Below, one piece after another: positions 15,783 to 23,576 of a stretch of DNA of 64,000 nucleotides. The DNA is from an uncultured Lachnospiraceae bacterium (lineage in GTDB: Bacteria > Bacillota > Clostridia > Lachnospirales > Lachnospiraceae), in the NCBI GenBank assembly GCA_944383265.1, contig CALWOX010000010.1, forward strand, positions 58,151 to 122,150, given 5' to 3'. Under the pieces are notes generated by a model. That model was not told the DNA's origin and did not search any database. It saw only the letters and a list, made by a program, of their open reading frames with translations. How positions within the stretch are numbered: position 1 is the first letter of the stretch; the number at the start of each line of letters is the position of its first letter. Position numbers and translations under genes: made by a program.

Positions 15783-16457
15783 TTAATTATTATGGATGTC
15801 CTTCTCAAAGCTTTCTATATTGCTGCCCTTTCCTATGACTGCGATTATGTCTCCCTTTGCAAACTCATAGTCGGGAGAGAACTCTACATCCGTCCTGTGA
15901 TTTCTCTCTATGGCAATAATATTAACGCCGTATTTCTTTCTGACCTCGCTCTCTCTGATGGTGGAGCCAATAAGCTTTCCCTCGGCCTGTATCCTTCTCA
16001 CCTCGACTCCGTCATCAAGGGATATATAGTCAAGCATGTTGGCGGATATGAGCCTCTTTCCTATACGCACAGCCATATCCGACTCGGGATATACAACATC
16101 CGCTCCGAGCCTCTTTAATACTTCTCCGTGCTCGGCGCTTGCCGCCTTTGAGATAACATGGGGGATGCCCAGCTTTACCGCAAGCATAGTGGTAAGTATG
16201 CTCACATCCATCTTTTCACCTATGCATACGGCAACAGTACCGCAATTTTGTATTCCTATGGCCTCAAGGGTCTCTCTGTCGAGTTCTTCCGCCACAAAGG
16301 CAAAGTCAGTATATCCTCTTACGGCCTTCACCTTCTGCTCGTCCTTGTCTATGGCTATTACCTCTTTTCCCGCCTCAGCGAGGGTCTTTACGAGAGCCGT
16401 ACCAAAACGGCCCAAGCCTATTACTCCGTATGATGCCTGAGAAAAATTCTTTTTCAT
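15783..16457 (-). CDS. ktrA: potassium uptake gating subunit KtrA (RCK protein)
   Basis: Cytosolic regulatory ring protein (224 aa) that gates the KtrB channel. The N-terminal RCK domain has the Rossmann motif GVIGLGRFGTALV near residue 11 and an acidic end of strand 2 (AIDKDE), which bind ATP/ADP or NAD(H). The C-terminal RCK_C domain spans about residues 140-220 and is the c-di-AMP-binding region in known KtrA. It starts 15 bp after the ktrB stop, so one operon. No c-di-AMP riboswitch is visible upstream of the operon. Confidence 0.93.
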   Translation of the reverse strand: MKKNFSQASYGVIGLGRFGTALVKTLAEAGKEVIAIDKDEQKVKAVRGYTDFAFVAEELDRETLEAIGIQNCGTVAVCIGEKMDVSILTTMLAVKLGIPHVISKAASAEHGEVLKRLGADVVYPESDMAVRIGKRLISANMLDYISLDDGVEVRRIQAEGKLIGSTIRESEVRKKYGVNIIAIERNHRTDVEFSPDYEFAKGDIIAVIGKGSNIESFEKDIHNN

Positions 16458-16472
16458 ATTACACCTGCCTGT

Positions 16473-17777
16473 TTAACCTATAGTTACAGATTCCTCTGTA
16501 TATCTGAAGCCTGATTCCGGCCTCTCTATCCAAATTGAAAGAAGTGTGAAGGCTCCGAGCCTTCCTATAAACATTATAAGGATTATCACCAACTTGCTGA
16601 AATCCGAAAGATCCGGAGTTATTCCTGTGGAAAGCCCCACTGTTCCGAAGGCTGAGACCACTTCAAAGAGGAGTCTTATAAACTCGGTCTCCGGCTCGGA
16701 AACACAAAGTATAAAGGTTCCGATACACACCACAAGCATCGACAAAAGTGTTATGATGAACGCCTTGTCCATAATGCTCTTTGGTATGTTCCTCTTAAAG
16801 GCTCCGGGATAGTTCTTTGAAAATACCGAGCGCACCTCCTGCATTAAAGTAAAGAAGGTCGTTGTCTTTATACCGCCTCCTGTGGATCCCGGTGACGCGC
16901 CTATGAACATCAGGATTATAAGCACAAAAAGTCCCGCATTTGTGAGATCTCCTATAGGGTAGGTGGAAAATCCGGCTGTTCGGGCCGACACACTGTGGAA
17001 AAAGGCTCCAAGCCATGTCATATCCTCCGTCGCCTTAAGAAGGAGAGTTCCCACGATAAGGAGCACTAAAGTCGTGCTGATAACCACCTTGGAGTGAAGC
17101 GTAAGTGTCTTGAATCTCCTGCATCTTCCCACATCAAGCATTACCAGAAAGCCTATTCCTCCGAATATTATAAGACCGCAGGTGGTAAGGTTGAGAAGTA
17201 TATTGTCCCGATACGGTATGAGGTTTCTCAAGCCTCCCAGTATGTCAAATCCGGAGTTGTTGAATGCTGCTATGGAGTGGAATATGCTTATCCAGAGAGC
17301 ATGAAGAGGGGAATAATCCTTTGAGAAGACAAGGAAGCTCAAAACCACTCCCGCTCCCTCAAAGCAAAGAGTCATGAGGAGTACAGCCTTTACAAGCTTT
17401 ACCATTCCCTTAAAGCTGTCAACATTAAGGGCCTCCTTTACAAGCATCCTCCCTCTTATTCCGACACGCCTTCCTGTCGCCAAAACGAGGCCTACTCCCA
17501 CGGAGGTCACTCCCAAGCCTCCGATCTGTATGAGCCCCGCCACCACCGCCTGTCCGAAGACTGTAAAGTGGTCGGCTGTATCTATGGCTATAAGTCCCGT
17601 GACGCAGACAGCGCTGGTTGAGGTAAACAGAGCGTCAACAGGTGTAACCACAGCGCCCTCCTTCACCGATACGGGAAGGAGGAGAAGCATAGCCCCGACT
17701 AAAATGACAGCGGCAAAGCCCAGTGTTATGAGCCTTCCCGGGGGCTGCCTCCTGAAAAAATCCGTTATTCTTTCCAT
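16473..17777 (-). CDS. ktrB: potassium uptake channel subunit KtrB
   Basis: Membrane K+ translocating subunit (434 aa) of the Trk/Ktr/HKT superfamily with four M1-P-M2 repeats. The pore loops are visible as TSAVCVTGL, AAFNNSGFDI, SARTAGFST and GTVGLSTG, each with the conserved selectivity-filter Gly. It works with KtrA, probably Na+-assisted. It has its own promoter (TTGACA-16-TATACT) right after the terminator of the preceding operon. Confidence 0.94.
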   Translation of the reverse strand: MERITDFFRRQPPGRLITLGFAAVILVGAMLLLLPVSVKEGAVVTPVDALFTSTSAVCVTGLIAIDTADHFTVFGQAVVAGLIQIGGLGVTSVGVGLVLATGRRVGIRGRMLVKEALNVDSFKGMVKLVKAVLLMTLCFEGAGVVLSFLVFSKDYSPLHALWISIFHSIAAFNNSGFDILGGLRNLIPYRDNILLNLTTCGLIIFGGIGFLVMLDVGRCRRFKTLTLHSKVVISTTLVLLIVGTLLLKATEDMTWLGAFFHSVSARTAGFSTYPIGDLTNAGLFVLIILMFIGASPGSTGGGIKTTTFFTLMQEVRSVFSKNYPGAFKRNIPKSIMDKAFIITLLSMLVVCIGTFILCVSEPETEFIRLLFEVVSAFGTVGLSTGITPDLSDFSKLVIILIMFIGRLGAFTLLSIWIERPESGFRYTEESVTIG

Positions 17778-17818
17778 TTTTTAAAATAAGCCTTTCTTAA
17801 TCTCGCTTTGCAAACTAC

Positions 17819-17846
17819 AGTATAGCCCTTATATTTTTATTGTCAA
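17819..17846 (-). promoter_or_regulatory. ktrBA promoter
   Basis: On the minus strand: TTGACA (17841-17846), 16-bp spacer, TATACT (17819-17824), about 42 bp before the ktrB ATG. It is squeezed between the upstream terminator (17855-17897) and the gene. Confidence 0.8.
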
Positions 17847-17854
17847 CACATTTT

Positions 17855-17897
17855 AAAAAGCCGGCCTGAAGGTTTTTTACCTATTGGCCGGCTTTTG
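17855..17897 (-). terminator. terminator of the MBOAT operon
   Basis: 11-bp perfect arms AAAAGCCGGCC (17856-17866) and GGCCGGCTTTT (17886-17896), with a T-run on the minus strand. It lies 23 bp past the MBOAT stop. Confidence 0.9.
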
Positions 17898-17919
17898 TTT
17901 TTTCAGCTTTTTAAGTTGT

Positions 17920-19419
17920 CTAAAAGCTTGCGTATATGAAGGCTGACGCATCATAGCCTCTTCCGTAAAATCCGAAGAGTATTACCGCAAGAAAAAGTAC
18001 AAACGCTATGCCCTCCTTTGATGAAAGGCTTATTTCAAGCCTGCTTTCCCGGTTTTCACAAAGCGCTCCCCTTTCCGCACGGACAGATACCAAAAAGAGG
18101 ATGATAAGACTTATCACAAGTATAAGGGCATCGAAGGCCCCCATACCTACAGCGTTCAAAAATCCCTCTGCCATGGGATAGCCTTCCTCGATCATTCCAG
18201 AAGAAGCTGTAAATATTCCCGAAAGTATACCTCCCGCCATGGTCAGAGAGTCGGCTCTGAAAAATACAAAGCCCACTGTGACAAGGATGAAGGTCCTTAC
18301 CATCCTTATCACCTTCATTAAAGAAGAATCCCTGTTTATTCCTGTTGTTTTATAAAAAAGCTCCGTTACAGGACTCAGCAGCTCTCCCGTGATCATGTAG
18401 GCGCAGTGCAGAAGTCCCGTTCCTATTACAAAGGTCCACTTTCCTCCGTGCCAAAGTCCGCTTAAGGCAAACACGGCTATAGTATTAAGGTATTTTCTGA
18501 CTTTGCCCTTTCTGTTTCCGCCGAGAGGGATATAGATATACTTTCTGAAAAATGCCCCGAGAGTTATGTGCCATCTCCTCCAGAATTCCGCTATGGACTG
18601 TGAAAAGAAGGGCTGCCGGAAGTTTTCCGAAAGCCTTATTCCGAAGAGCCTCGAAACTCCCGTAACTATGTCTATGCATCCCGAAAAATCTGTGTAAAGC
18701 TGCAGCGAAAAGCTTACCGCCGCAAGCGCAAGATAGCTCCACGAAAATGAGGCATAATCGCCGAACACAGTATTTACTATGACGGCAAGTCTCTCTGATA
18801 TGACAAGCTTTTTAAAGAGTCCGTAGGCTATCCTTAAGGAGCCGTTCACTATGTTTTCAAAGCGTATGTCATGTCCTGATGTGATACTCTCCGCAGTCTC
18901 GTCATAGCTGTCTATAGGGCCCTGAACTATATGTCCGAAGTAACCCGCAAAAAGAGAAAATTTCGTAAAGGAGCTCTCAGCCTTATACTTTCTCATGTAC
19001 ACGTCCGCCGTGTAAGCTATGAGCATCATAGTGTAGAAGGATATGCCGAGGGGCGCCACTCTCTCCACAGGCTCAAACTCGAAGCTTCCTCCGGTGAGTT
19101 CACTTACGGCAAGCTCCGTATAGCCTATGAAATTGTTGTACTTAAAGTAAAAGAGCACAGCCAAATGGAAGGCTATTACAAGTATGAATACAGCGCTCCT
19201 TATATGTGCCTTTTCCGATTGCGATATAAAGAGGGATCCTCCAAAGCTTACCGCCGTACCCGCTATCAAAAAGCCAATCGATAAGGCTCCCTGCGCCATA
19301 AAGATGTAAACGGCACTCATAAGGAGCAAAACATATTTCCTTAAGACCTTAGGAAGCAGGGCATAAAGAATAAGCCCTGCCGCCACTAAAGCTATGAAGT
19401 TATAAGATATGTAGCTCAT
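17920..19419 (-). CDS. MBOAT family membrane O-acyltransferase
   Basis: Polytopic membrane acyltransferase (499 aa, about 11-12 hydrophobic segments) of the AlgI/DltB/PatA type. Visible motifs are LYTDFSGCIDIVTGVSRLFG, EFWRRWHITLGAFFRKYIYI and GLWHGGKWTF, whose His is the family's catalytic residue. Relatives move an acetyl or other acyl group from a cytosolic donor across the membrane to a partner that acylates a polysaccharide or teichoic acid. It overlaps the stop of the small secreted protein by 1 nt (TAATG) and is last in a four-gene operon. DltA/DltC are absent, so D-alanylation is unlikely. Confidence 0.9.
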   Translation of the reverse strand: MSYISYNFIALVAAGLILYALLPKVLRKYVLLLMSAVYIFMAQGALSIGFLIAGTAVSFGGSLFISQSEKAHIRSAVFILVIAFHLAVLFYFKYNNFIGYTELAVSELTGGSFEFEPVERVAPLGISFYTMMLIAYTADVYMRKYKAESSFTKFSLFAGYFGHIVQGPIDSYDETAESITSGHDIRFENIVNGSLRIAYGLFKKLVISERLAVIVNTVFGDYASFSWSYLALAAVSFSLQLYTDFSGCIDIVTGVSRLFGIRLSENFRQPFFSQSIAEFWRRWHITLGAFFRKYIYIPLGGNRKGKVRKYLNTIAVFALSGLWHGGKWTFVIGTGLLHCAYMITGELLSPVTELFYKTTGINRDSSLMKVIRMVRTFILVTVGFVFFRADSLTMAGGILSGIFTASSGMIEEGYPMAEGFLNAVGMGAFDALILVISLIILFLVSVRAERGALCENRESRLEISLSSKEGIAFVLFLAVILFGFYGRGYDASAFIYASF

Positions 19420-19910
19420 TATTTTTCAACATACTGATAGGTGATGGAAACTACCTTGTCATCCTTGAGTCCGCAATCGATGATAAGGTTGGTGTTTCCG
19501 AGGCTTACGGTGTAAAGGCCGAGAGAGCCCTTTGCTGATGAGTACACCTTCTTTACCTGAGCAGGTGTATCGCCGACCTTAAGTCCCTCCTCGGTGGCAG
19601 CTCCCGCTGTCTTTAAGGTTATCTCGTTTACGATCTCCTTATTTCCGGACTTTGTTGTGTAAAGGTCGAAATCATCATAGGTGTATACCTTGTCAACTCC
19701 GTCATCGTCGGCACAGTTTGTGAGTATCCTGTCGCTGTTTGCCTTTCCCAGCTTCTTTAATGCGTCGTCCGCATCCTCTCCGAGCTTTACCTGCTGCTTC
19801 TCATAGGTGAAGCTGTAGGCTGTCTTTTCAGCAGCATAAACACCTACGGCCATAGAAGCTGAAAGTGCTGCTATAAGTCCCATTCTCACCACATTCTTTA
19901 AAATTTTCAT
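19419..19910 (-). CDS. small secreted protein of the MBOAT operon, unknown function
   Basis: A 163-aa protein with a clear signal peptide (MKILKNVVRMGLIAALS..., likely cleaved after GVYA at about residue 26). The mature part is small, charged and without Cys-rich or membrane segments. It has two similar segments, VKLGEDADDALKKLGKAN and LKVGDTPAQVKKVYSS, that resemble the short repeat of BamE/SmpA-like folds; this is only a sequence impression. The ATG at 19910 has CGGAGG 6 nt upstream. Being translationally coupled to the MBOAT gene suggests it acts with it outside the cell. Confidence 0.8.
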   Translation of the reverse strand: MKILKNVVRMGLIAALSASMAVGVYAAEKTAYSFTYEKQQVKLGEDADDALKKLGKANSDRILTNCADDDGVDKVYTYDDFDLYTTKSGNKEIVNEITLKTAGAATEEGLKVGDTPAQVKKVYSSAKGSLGLYTVSLGNTNLIIDCGLKDDKVVSITYQYVEK

Positions 19911-19986
19911 AATTGACCTCCGTCCCAAGGCTTTCTGACGCCTTTTTATTTTCAGATATTTTAAATTTTATTATTAAATTTCAGTA

Positions 19987-21084
19987 TCACTGATTCCTGT
20001 ATTTGCTGATGTATCCGGTCTCCTCGAATTCCGCTCTCTGGGCTTCCTTCTCCTCGTTGTATGCCTTAAGCCTTTCATTATATACGGCGCTCAACTCCTC
20101 GTCAGACCTGTGATCCGTCAGGCCGAAATCATCAACAAGTATCCTTCCGAGCCATGACGCGACCTTCTCCGCACCGTAAACATTTAAGTGCAGACCCTCG
20201 TCATAGGTATCTGTATTCATGTCAAGCCCTATCTCGTCCTGATATAAAAGCGTGTTTATATAGGTTAGTCCGTGCTCCTTCGCAAATGCTGTTATCTGCT
20301 CCTCATAGGGCTCTGCCCATACAGGATACATGCTGGGAGCCTTCATGAGGATAAGCTCTATGCCCTTTTCACCACAAAGCTCAGTTACCTTCTCAAGATA
20401 CTCCACATTTTTCTCGGAAAAGCTGTAATCAGGAAGCCTTCTCTCAAAAGGCAGTGAGCTCTCGTCGTAGGGCCTTATGTCAGCCCTCAGGTAATAACCG
20501 TTGTAGCTCTGCACAGGCTTTCTTCCGAAGGCATACTTAAAGTCATCCGCCGTGAGGTCCGTTATCCTGTTTTTATATCTCAATACAGGAAATACATACT
20601 CCACAAGGTGCTCGTCGGAAAGCTTTGTCTCAAGTATCCCCTTTACCTTGTCAGGCGACCAATGCATTCCGTCAAATACCATCCTGTTATACTCTTCGGA
20701 GCTCTGCTCCGCCACAGTCATTGCCTGAATGTTAAGGAGCACAACCTTAGGAGTTTCATGAGAAAGAGCTTCCTTTAATATATAGTAGGATTGAGGTATA
20801 AGCTGATTTGCATTTCCTCTTATGTAGCTCGTAATGCCGTACTCTTCCCACAGTGTCATTGGCGAGATGTTTTCGTAGGACTCGCAGTTTCCTATGATGA
20901 GAAGCTCATGTGGCGTATCGTCTCTGTAGTATTCCTCAGTAAAGTTGCCCTCTATTACTATCCCTGTATATTTAGGGACCACAAGCCTCTGCAATACGAA
21001 TAAGACCGCGGCAAATACCAAAAGTCTCAAAAGAAATCCTGAAAGAGCCGAATACTTTCCCTTGGCTTTATCTTCTTTTTTCAT
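19987..21084 (-). CDS. membrane-anchored SGNH/AlgX-like acyl-transfer protein with Cys at the nucleophile position
   Basis: A 365-aa protein with one N-terminal membrane segment (about residues 14-32) and an external SGNH-like domain. The block I region reads LLIIGNCESYENISP (residues 61-75), where partners of MBOAT proteins usually have GSS with nucleophilic Ser; here the aligned residue is C67. The block V-like motif is DEGLHLNVYGAEKV with acid D295/E296 and H299. The C terminus is a charged helix. It probably receives the acyl group from the MBOAT protein. The ATG at 21084 is preferred over an upstream TTG that overlaps the previous stop. Confidence 0.78.
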   Translation of the reverse strand: MKKEDKAKGKYSALSGFLLRLLVFAAVLFVLQRLVVPKYTGIVIEGNFTEEYYRDDTPHELLIIGNCESYENISPMTLWEEYGITSYIRGNANQLIPQSYYILKEALSHETPKVVLLNIQAMTVAEQSSEEYNRMVFDGMHWSPDKVKGILETKLSDEHLVEYVFPVLRYKNRITDLTADDFKYAFGRKPVQSYNGYYLRADIRPYDESSLPFERRLPDYSFSEKNVEYLEKVTELCGEKGIELILMKAPSMYPVWAEPYEEQITAFAKEHGLTYINTLLYQDEIGLDMNTDTYDEGLHLNVYGAEKVASWLGRILVDDFGLTDHRSDEELSAVYNERLKAYNEEKEAQRAEFEETGYISKYRNQ

Positions 21085-21104
21085 AATCCCTGTACCGCCT
21101 GATA

Positions 21105-21977
21105 TCAAGGAGTCTGAGGATATGCGCTCACATCAAAGTTGTGGGCTCCCCATGTATTCCTTAAGGTTGCGGTAGTCACAAGGCACCAGCGTCCTCCTGA
21201 TTTTCTGGGAGTCGCATCAAAGTGGTACCATACTCCGTCCACATTCACAAGATTCCAGTAATGGTCCCTGTCACTGGCTCTCACCACAGGTATATTTGGC
21301 ATTCCCGCCGCCTCAAGGAGATAGTGAGACATCGCATAATATTCATAGCAGCATCCGCTCCTCCTTCTGAAGCCGTAAAGCGCCGAGTAGGCTTCATCGC
21401 TCTTCGGTCCGCTTGCGGTGTAGGTCATATTCCCTCTCACCCAGTTATATATGGCATTTGCCTTCTCGGGCTTTGTCATGGAGTCATTGGTGATCTGCGC
21501 TACTATGCTCTGAGCATAGGCCTCAGCCGCAAGCTCATTTTCCGACTTTGCAGGTGCATTTGCCGTAGCCTCTCCGTTTTCGGCTATGGTGTAGCTCACC
21601 CCATCCACGGTTATATCCTGAGAAGAAAGCATAGCCCCGTCGCTTCCCAAGCGGTAACGCTTTCCGTCCTCGCCGTCCGCCCAAGCGTCCGCAAGCATAT
21701 AGCATTCCTCATCAAAGTAATACCACTTGTCGTCTATAAGCTGCCAGCCGCCCGAAGTATAGCTTCCGTCCCAATTCTGATACCAAAAACGTCCGTCCGC
21801 CTCCTGTTTCCAACCTCCGACATAGCCGGGACCGTATTTCTCGGATGTGTCTCCGCTGTATATGATCCTCGGTGCCTCATCAGCAAGGCTTGAGAACGGA
21901 CTACCGGCACATACCGCTGCGGTAAACATTACGGCAGCTCCTATTCTTACCGACTTTCCGGCCGATAACTTTTTCAT
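21105..21977 (-). CDS. secreted transglutaminase-like protein with wall-binding repeats
   Basis: A 290-aa exported protein with a signal peptide (cleavage near SSLA-DEA, about residue 32). Residues 55-115 hold choline-binding-type repeats (GGWKQEADGRFWYQNWDGSY, GGWQLIDDKWYYFD). Residues 145-290 form a transglutaminase-like cysteine domain with C210 (GCCYEYY), H239 (DHYWNLV) and D254 (YHFDATP) as the triad. It could act as a peptidase or cross-linker of wall proteins. It is the first gene of the MBOAT operon, 21 bp before the SGNH-like gene and behind a near-consensus promoter. The ATG at 21977 has AGGAAAA and GGAGGGG upstream. Confidence 0.85.
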   Translation of the reverse strand: MKKLSAGKSVRIGAAVMFTAAVCAGSPFSSLADEAPRIIYSGDTSEKYGPGYVGGWKQEADGRFWYQNWDGSYTSGGWQLIDDKWYYFDEECYMLADAWADGEDGKRYRLGSDGAMLSSQDITVDGVSYTIAENGEATANAPAKSENELAAEAYAQSIVAQITNDSMTKPEKANAIYNWVRGNMTYTASGPKSDEAYSALYGFRRRSGCCYEYYAMSHYLLEAAGMPNIPVVRASDRDHYWNLVNVDGVWYHFDATPRKSGGRWCLVTTATLRNTWGAHNFDVSAYPQTP

Positions 21978-22022
21978 ATTTTCCTGTCCCCTCCACAAGT
22001 ATTCATTAAATTATTCTTAAAT

Positions 22023-22051
22023 ATTTTATCCTCCGACTGTATATTTGTCAA
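22023..22051 (-). promoter_or_regulatory. promoter of the transglutaminase/SGNH/MBOAT operon
   Basis: On the minus strand: TTGACA (22046-22051), 17-bp spacer, TAAAAT (22023-22028). It lies 46 bp before the first ATG and just after the upstream terminator. Confidence 0.85.
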
Positions 22052-22096
22052 CTTTTCATAGAATAAACATGCAGAAATCAACAGTTTTTGCACAAA

Positions 22097-22152
22097 AATA
22101 CTGCAAATATGATATGTAAGGGCTATTACAGCCGGTCCAATCATATTTGCAG
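22097..22152 (-). terminator. terminator of the iron-type alcohol dehydrogenase gene
   Basis: 12-bp perfect arms CTGCAAATATGA (22101-22112) and TCATATTTGCAG (22141-22152), with an inner GGCT/AGCC stem. It is followed by TATTTTTG on the minus strand and lies 45 bp past the stop. Confidence 0.7.
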
Positions 22153-22197
22153 CATTCATTTGTATATTCGGTTTACGGGGTCATTCCGTTTTTTTAT

Positions 22198-23388
22198 TTA
22201 GAAGTCCACATCCTTGTCATAGTAGCAGGCCTTAAGAAGTCTTTCCATCACCACAGGAGTTATCTCTCTGGGGTTTGAGCCTGTGCATGCGTCTCCTACG
22301 GCATTCTTTGCAACCTCGGGAAGCTTTTCAAGGAATTCCTCCTCATCTATTATTCCTCCCTCGTAGTCCTTTATGCAAAGAGCGATGCCAAGCTCCCTGT
22401 CAAGCTCTCTCACTCTCGCTATGAGAGCATCCTTCAGCTCCTCGTCGGTCTCGCCCTTAAGTCCGATGTATCTTGCTATTATTGCATATCTCTTTAAGGC
22501 CTCGGGATCCTTCGCATTGTATGCTATGACCTTAGGAAGGTACATTGCGTTTGCCGCTCCGTGGACTATATGTCCGCCGCTGTATGCGGCTCCTGTCTTA
22601 TGAGCCATGGAATGCACTATTCCGAGGAGTGCATTTGAGAAGGCCATTCCCGCAAGACATTGAGCATCGTGCATCTTCTCTCTGGCCTCAGGGTCTCCGT
22701 GGAAGGATTTCACAAGGTACTTGTTTATTATCTGCAGAGCTCTTATGGCAAGAGGATCTGTATATTCACAGTGAAGTGTCGATACAAAGGCCTCTGTAGC
22801 GTGAGTGAACGCGTCCATTCCTGTGTTTGCACAGAGCTTTGCAGGCATGGTCTCCGCTATCTCGGGTTCTACTATAGCCACATCCGGCGTAATATTGAAA
22901 TCCGCAAGAGGATACTTGATTCCCTTTGAGTAGTCTGTGATGACCGCAAACGCCGTTACCTCTGTCGCTGTTCCCGAAGTTGAGGGAATGGCGCAGAACT
23001 TAGCCTTTGTACGCAATGTGGGGAAGCTGAAAGGAGTTATAAGATCCTCGAACTTCGCATCGGGGTACTCATAGAACACCCACATAGCCTTCGCTGCGTC
23101 AATAGGTGAGCCTCCGCCTATAGCCACTATCCAGTCGGGTCCAAAGTCTCTCATGGCCTCAGCGCCTCTCATGACTGTCTCAACTGAAGGGTCGGGCTCG
23201 ACTCCGTCAAACACAGTTACCTCCATGCCGGCTTCCTTAAGATAATCTACAGTCTTATCCAAAAATCCTGTGGCCTTCATGGAATGTCCGCCGGTAACTA
23301 CTATAGCCTTCCTTCCCTTAAGATTCTTGAGCTCCGCAAGGCTTCCCTTTCCGTGGTATAAATCTCTAGGTAATGTAAATCTTCCCAT
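22198..23388 (-). CDS. iron-containing alcohol dehydrogenase
   Basis: Group III Fe-dependent alcohol dehydrogenase (396 aa), reducing an aldehyde to an alcohol with NAD(P)H in fermentation. The dinucleotide loop is AIGGGSPIDAAKA (about residues 89-101). The metal ligands are D192 and H196 (GMDAFTHATEAF), H263 (SMAHKTG) and H276 (IVHGAANA). The ATG at 23388 has AGGAGG 6 nt upstream; the longer frame lacks one. The substrate (ethanol, butanol, 1,3-propanediol or other) cannot be fixed. It has its own promoter with a Rex-like operator in the leader and is monocistronic. Confidence 0.92.
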   Translation of the reverse strand: MGRFTLPRDLYHGKGSLAELKNLKGRKAIVVTGGHSMKATGFLDKTVDYLKEAGMEVTVFDGVEPDPSVETVMRGAEAMRDFGPDWIVAIGGGSPIDAAKAMWVFYEYPDAKFEDLITPFSFPTLRTKAKFCAIPSTSGTATEVTAFAVITDYSKGIKYPLADFNITPDVAIVEPEIAETMPAKLCANTGMDAFTHATEAFVSTLHCEYTDPLAIRALQIINKYLVKSFHGDPEAREKMHDAQCLAGMAFSNALLGIVHSMAHKTGAAYSGGHIVHGAANAMYLPKVIAYNAKDPEALKRYAIIARYIGLKGETDEELKDALIARVRELDRELGIALCIKDYEGGIIDEEEFLEKLPEVAKNAVGDACTGSNPREITPVVMERLLKACYYDKDVDF

Positions 23389-23426
23389 TTTGTCCTCCTG
23401 TAAGTGAGCTTTTGCTCTTTCAGATC

Positions 23427-23438
23427 GTTTGCGCAAAC
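23427..23438. repeat. 12-bp perfect palindrome in the alcohol dehydrogenase leader
   Basis: GTTTGCGCAAAC is fully self-complementary. It sits between the Rex-like site and the ribosome binding site of the alcohol dehydrogenase gene. It may be a second regulator site or a small hairpin. Confidence 0.4.
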
Positions 23439-23441
23439 ATC

Positions 23442-23459
23442 ATGTTAATTTTTTAACGA
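23442..23459. promoter_or_regulatory. Rex-like operator of the alcohol dehydrogenase gene
   Basis: ATGTTAATTTTTTAACGA contains the perfect core GTTAA-N4-TTAAC and matches TTGTTAA-N4-TTAACAA at 12 of 14 positions. It lies at about +4 to +21 from the predicted transcription start. Confidence 0.6.
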
Positions 23460-23469
23460 TTACGCCTAC

Positions 23470-23498
23470 TTTATACCACTTGGTTAAAAATTTATCAA
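23470..23498 (-). promoter_or_regulatory. alcohol dehydrogenase promoter
   Basis: On the minus strand: TTGATA (23493-23498), 17-bp spacer, TATAAA (23470-23475), about 82 bp before the ATG. Confidence 0.75.
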
Positions 23499-23576
23499 TA
23501 TCTTCTCCTACATTTTTTTACATGTTTCTACAAAAGTACAAACAAACCGATGTATGCCGAAAAACTGAACGAAGAG

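Noticed and set aside
17778..17854. c-di-AMP riboswitch before ktrB
   Set aside because: The space between the promoter and the gene is about 40 nt, too short for this riboswitch.
17920..19419. DltB for teichoic acid D-alanylation
   Set aside because: DltA, DltC and DltD-type neighbours are missing; the partners are an SGNH-like protein and a transglutaminase-like protein.
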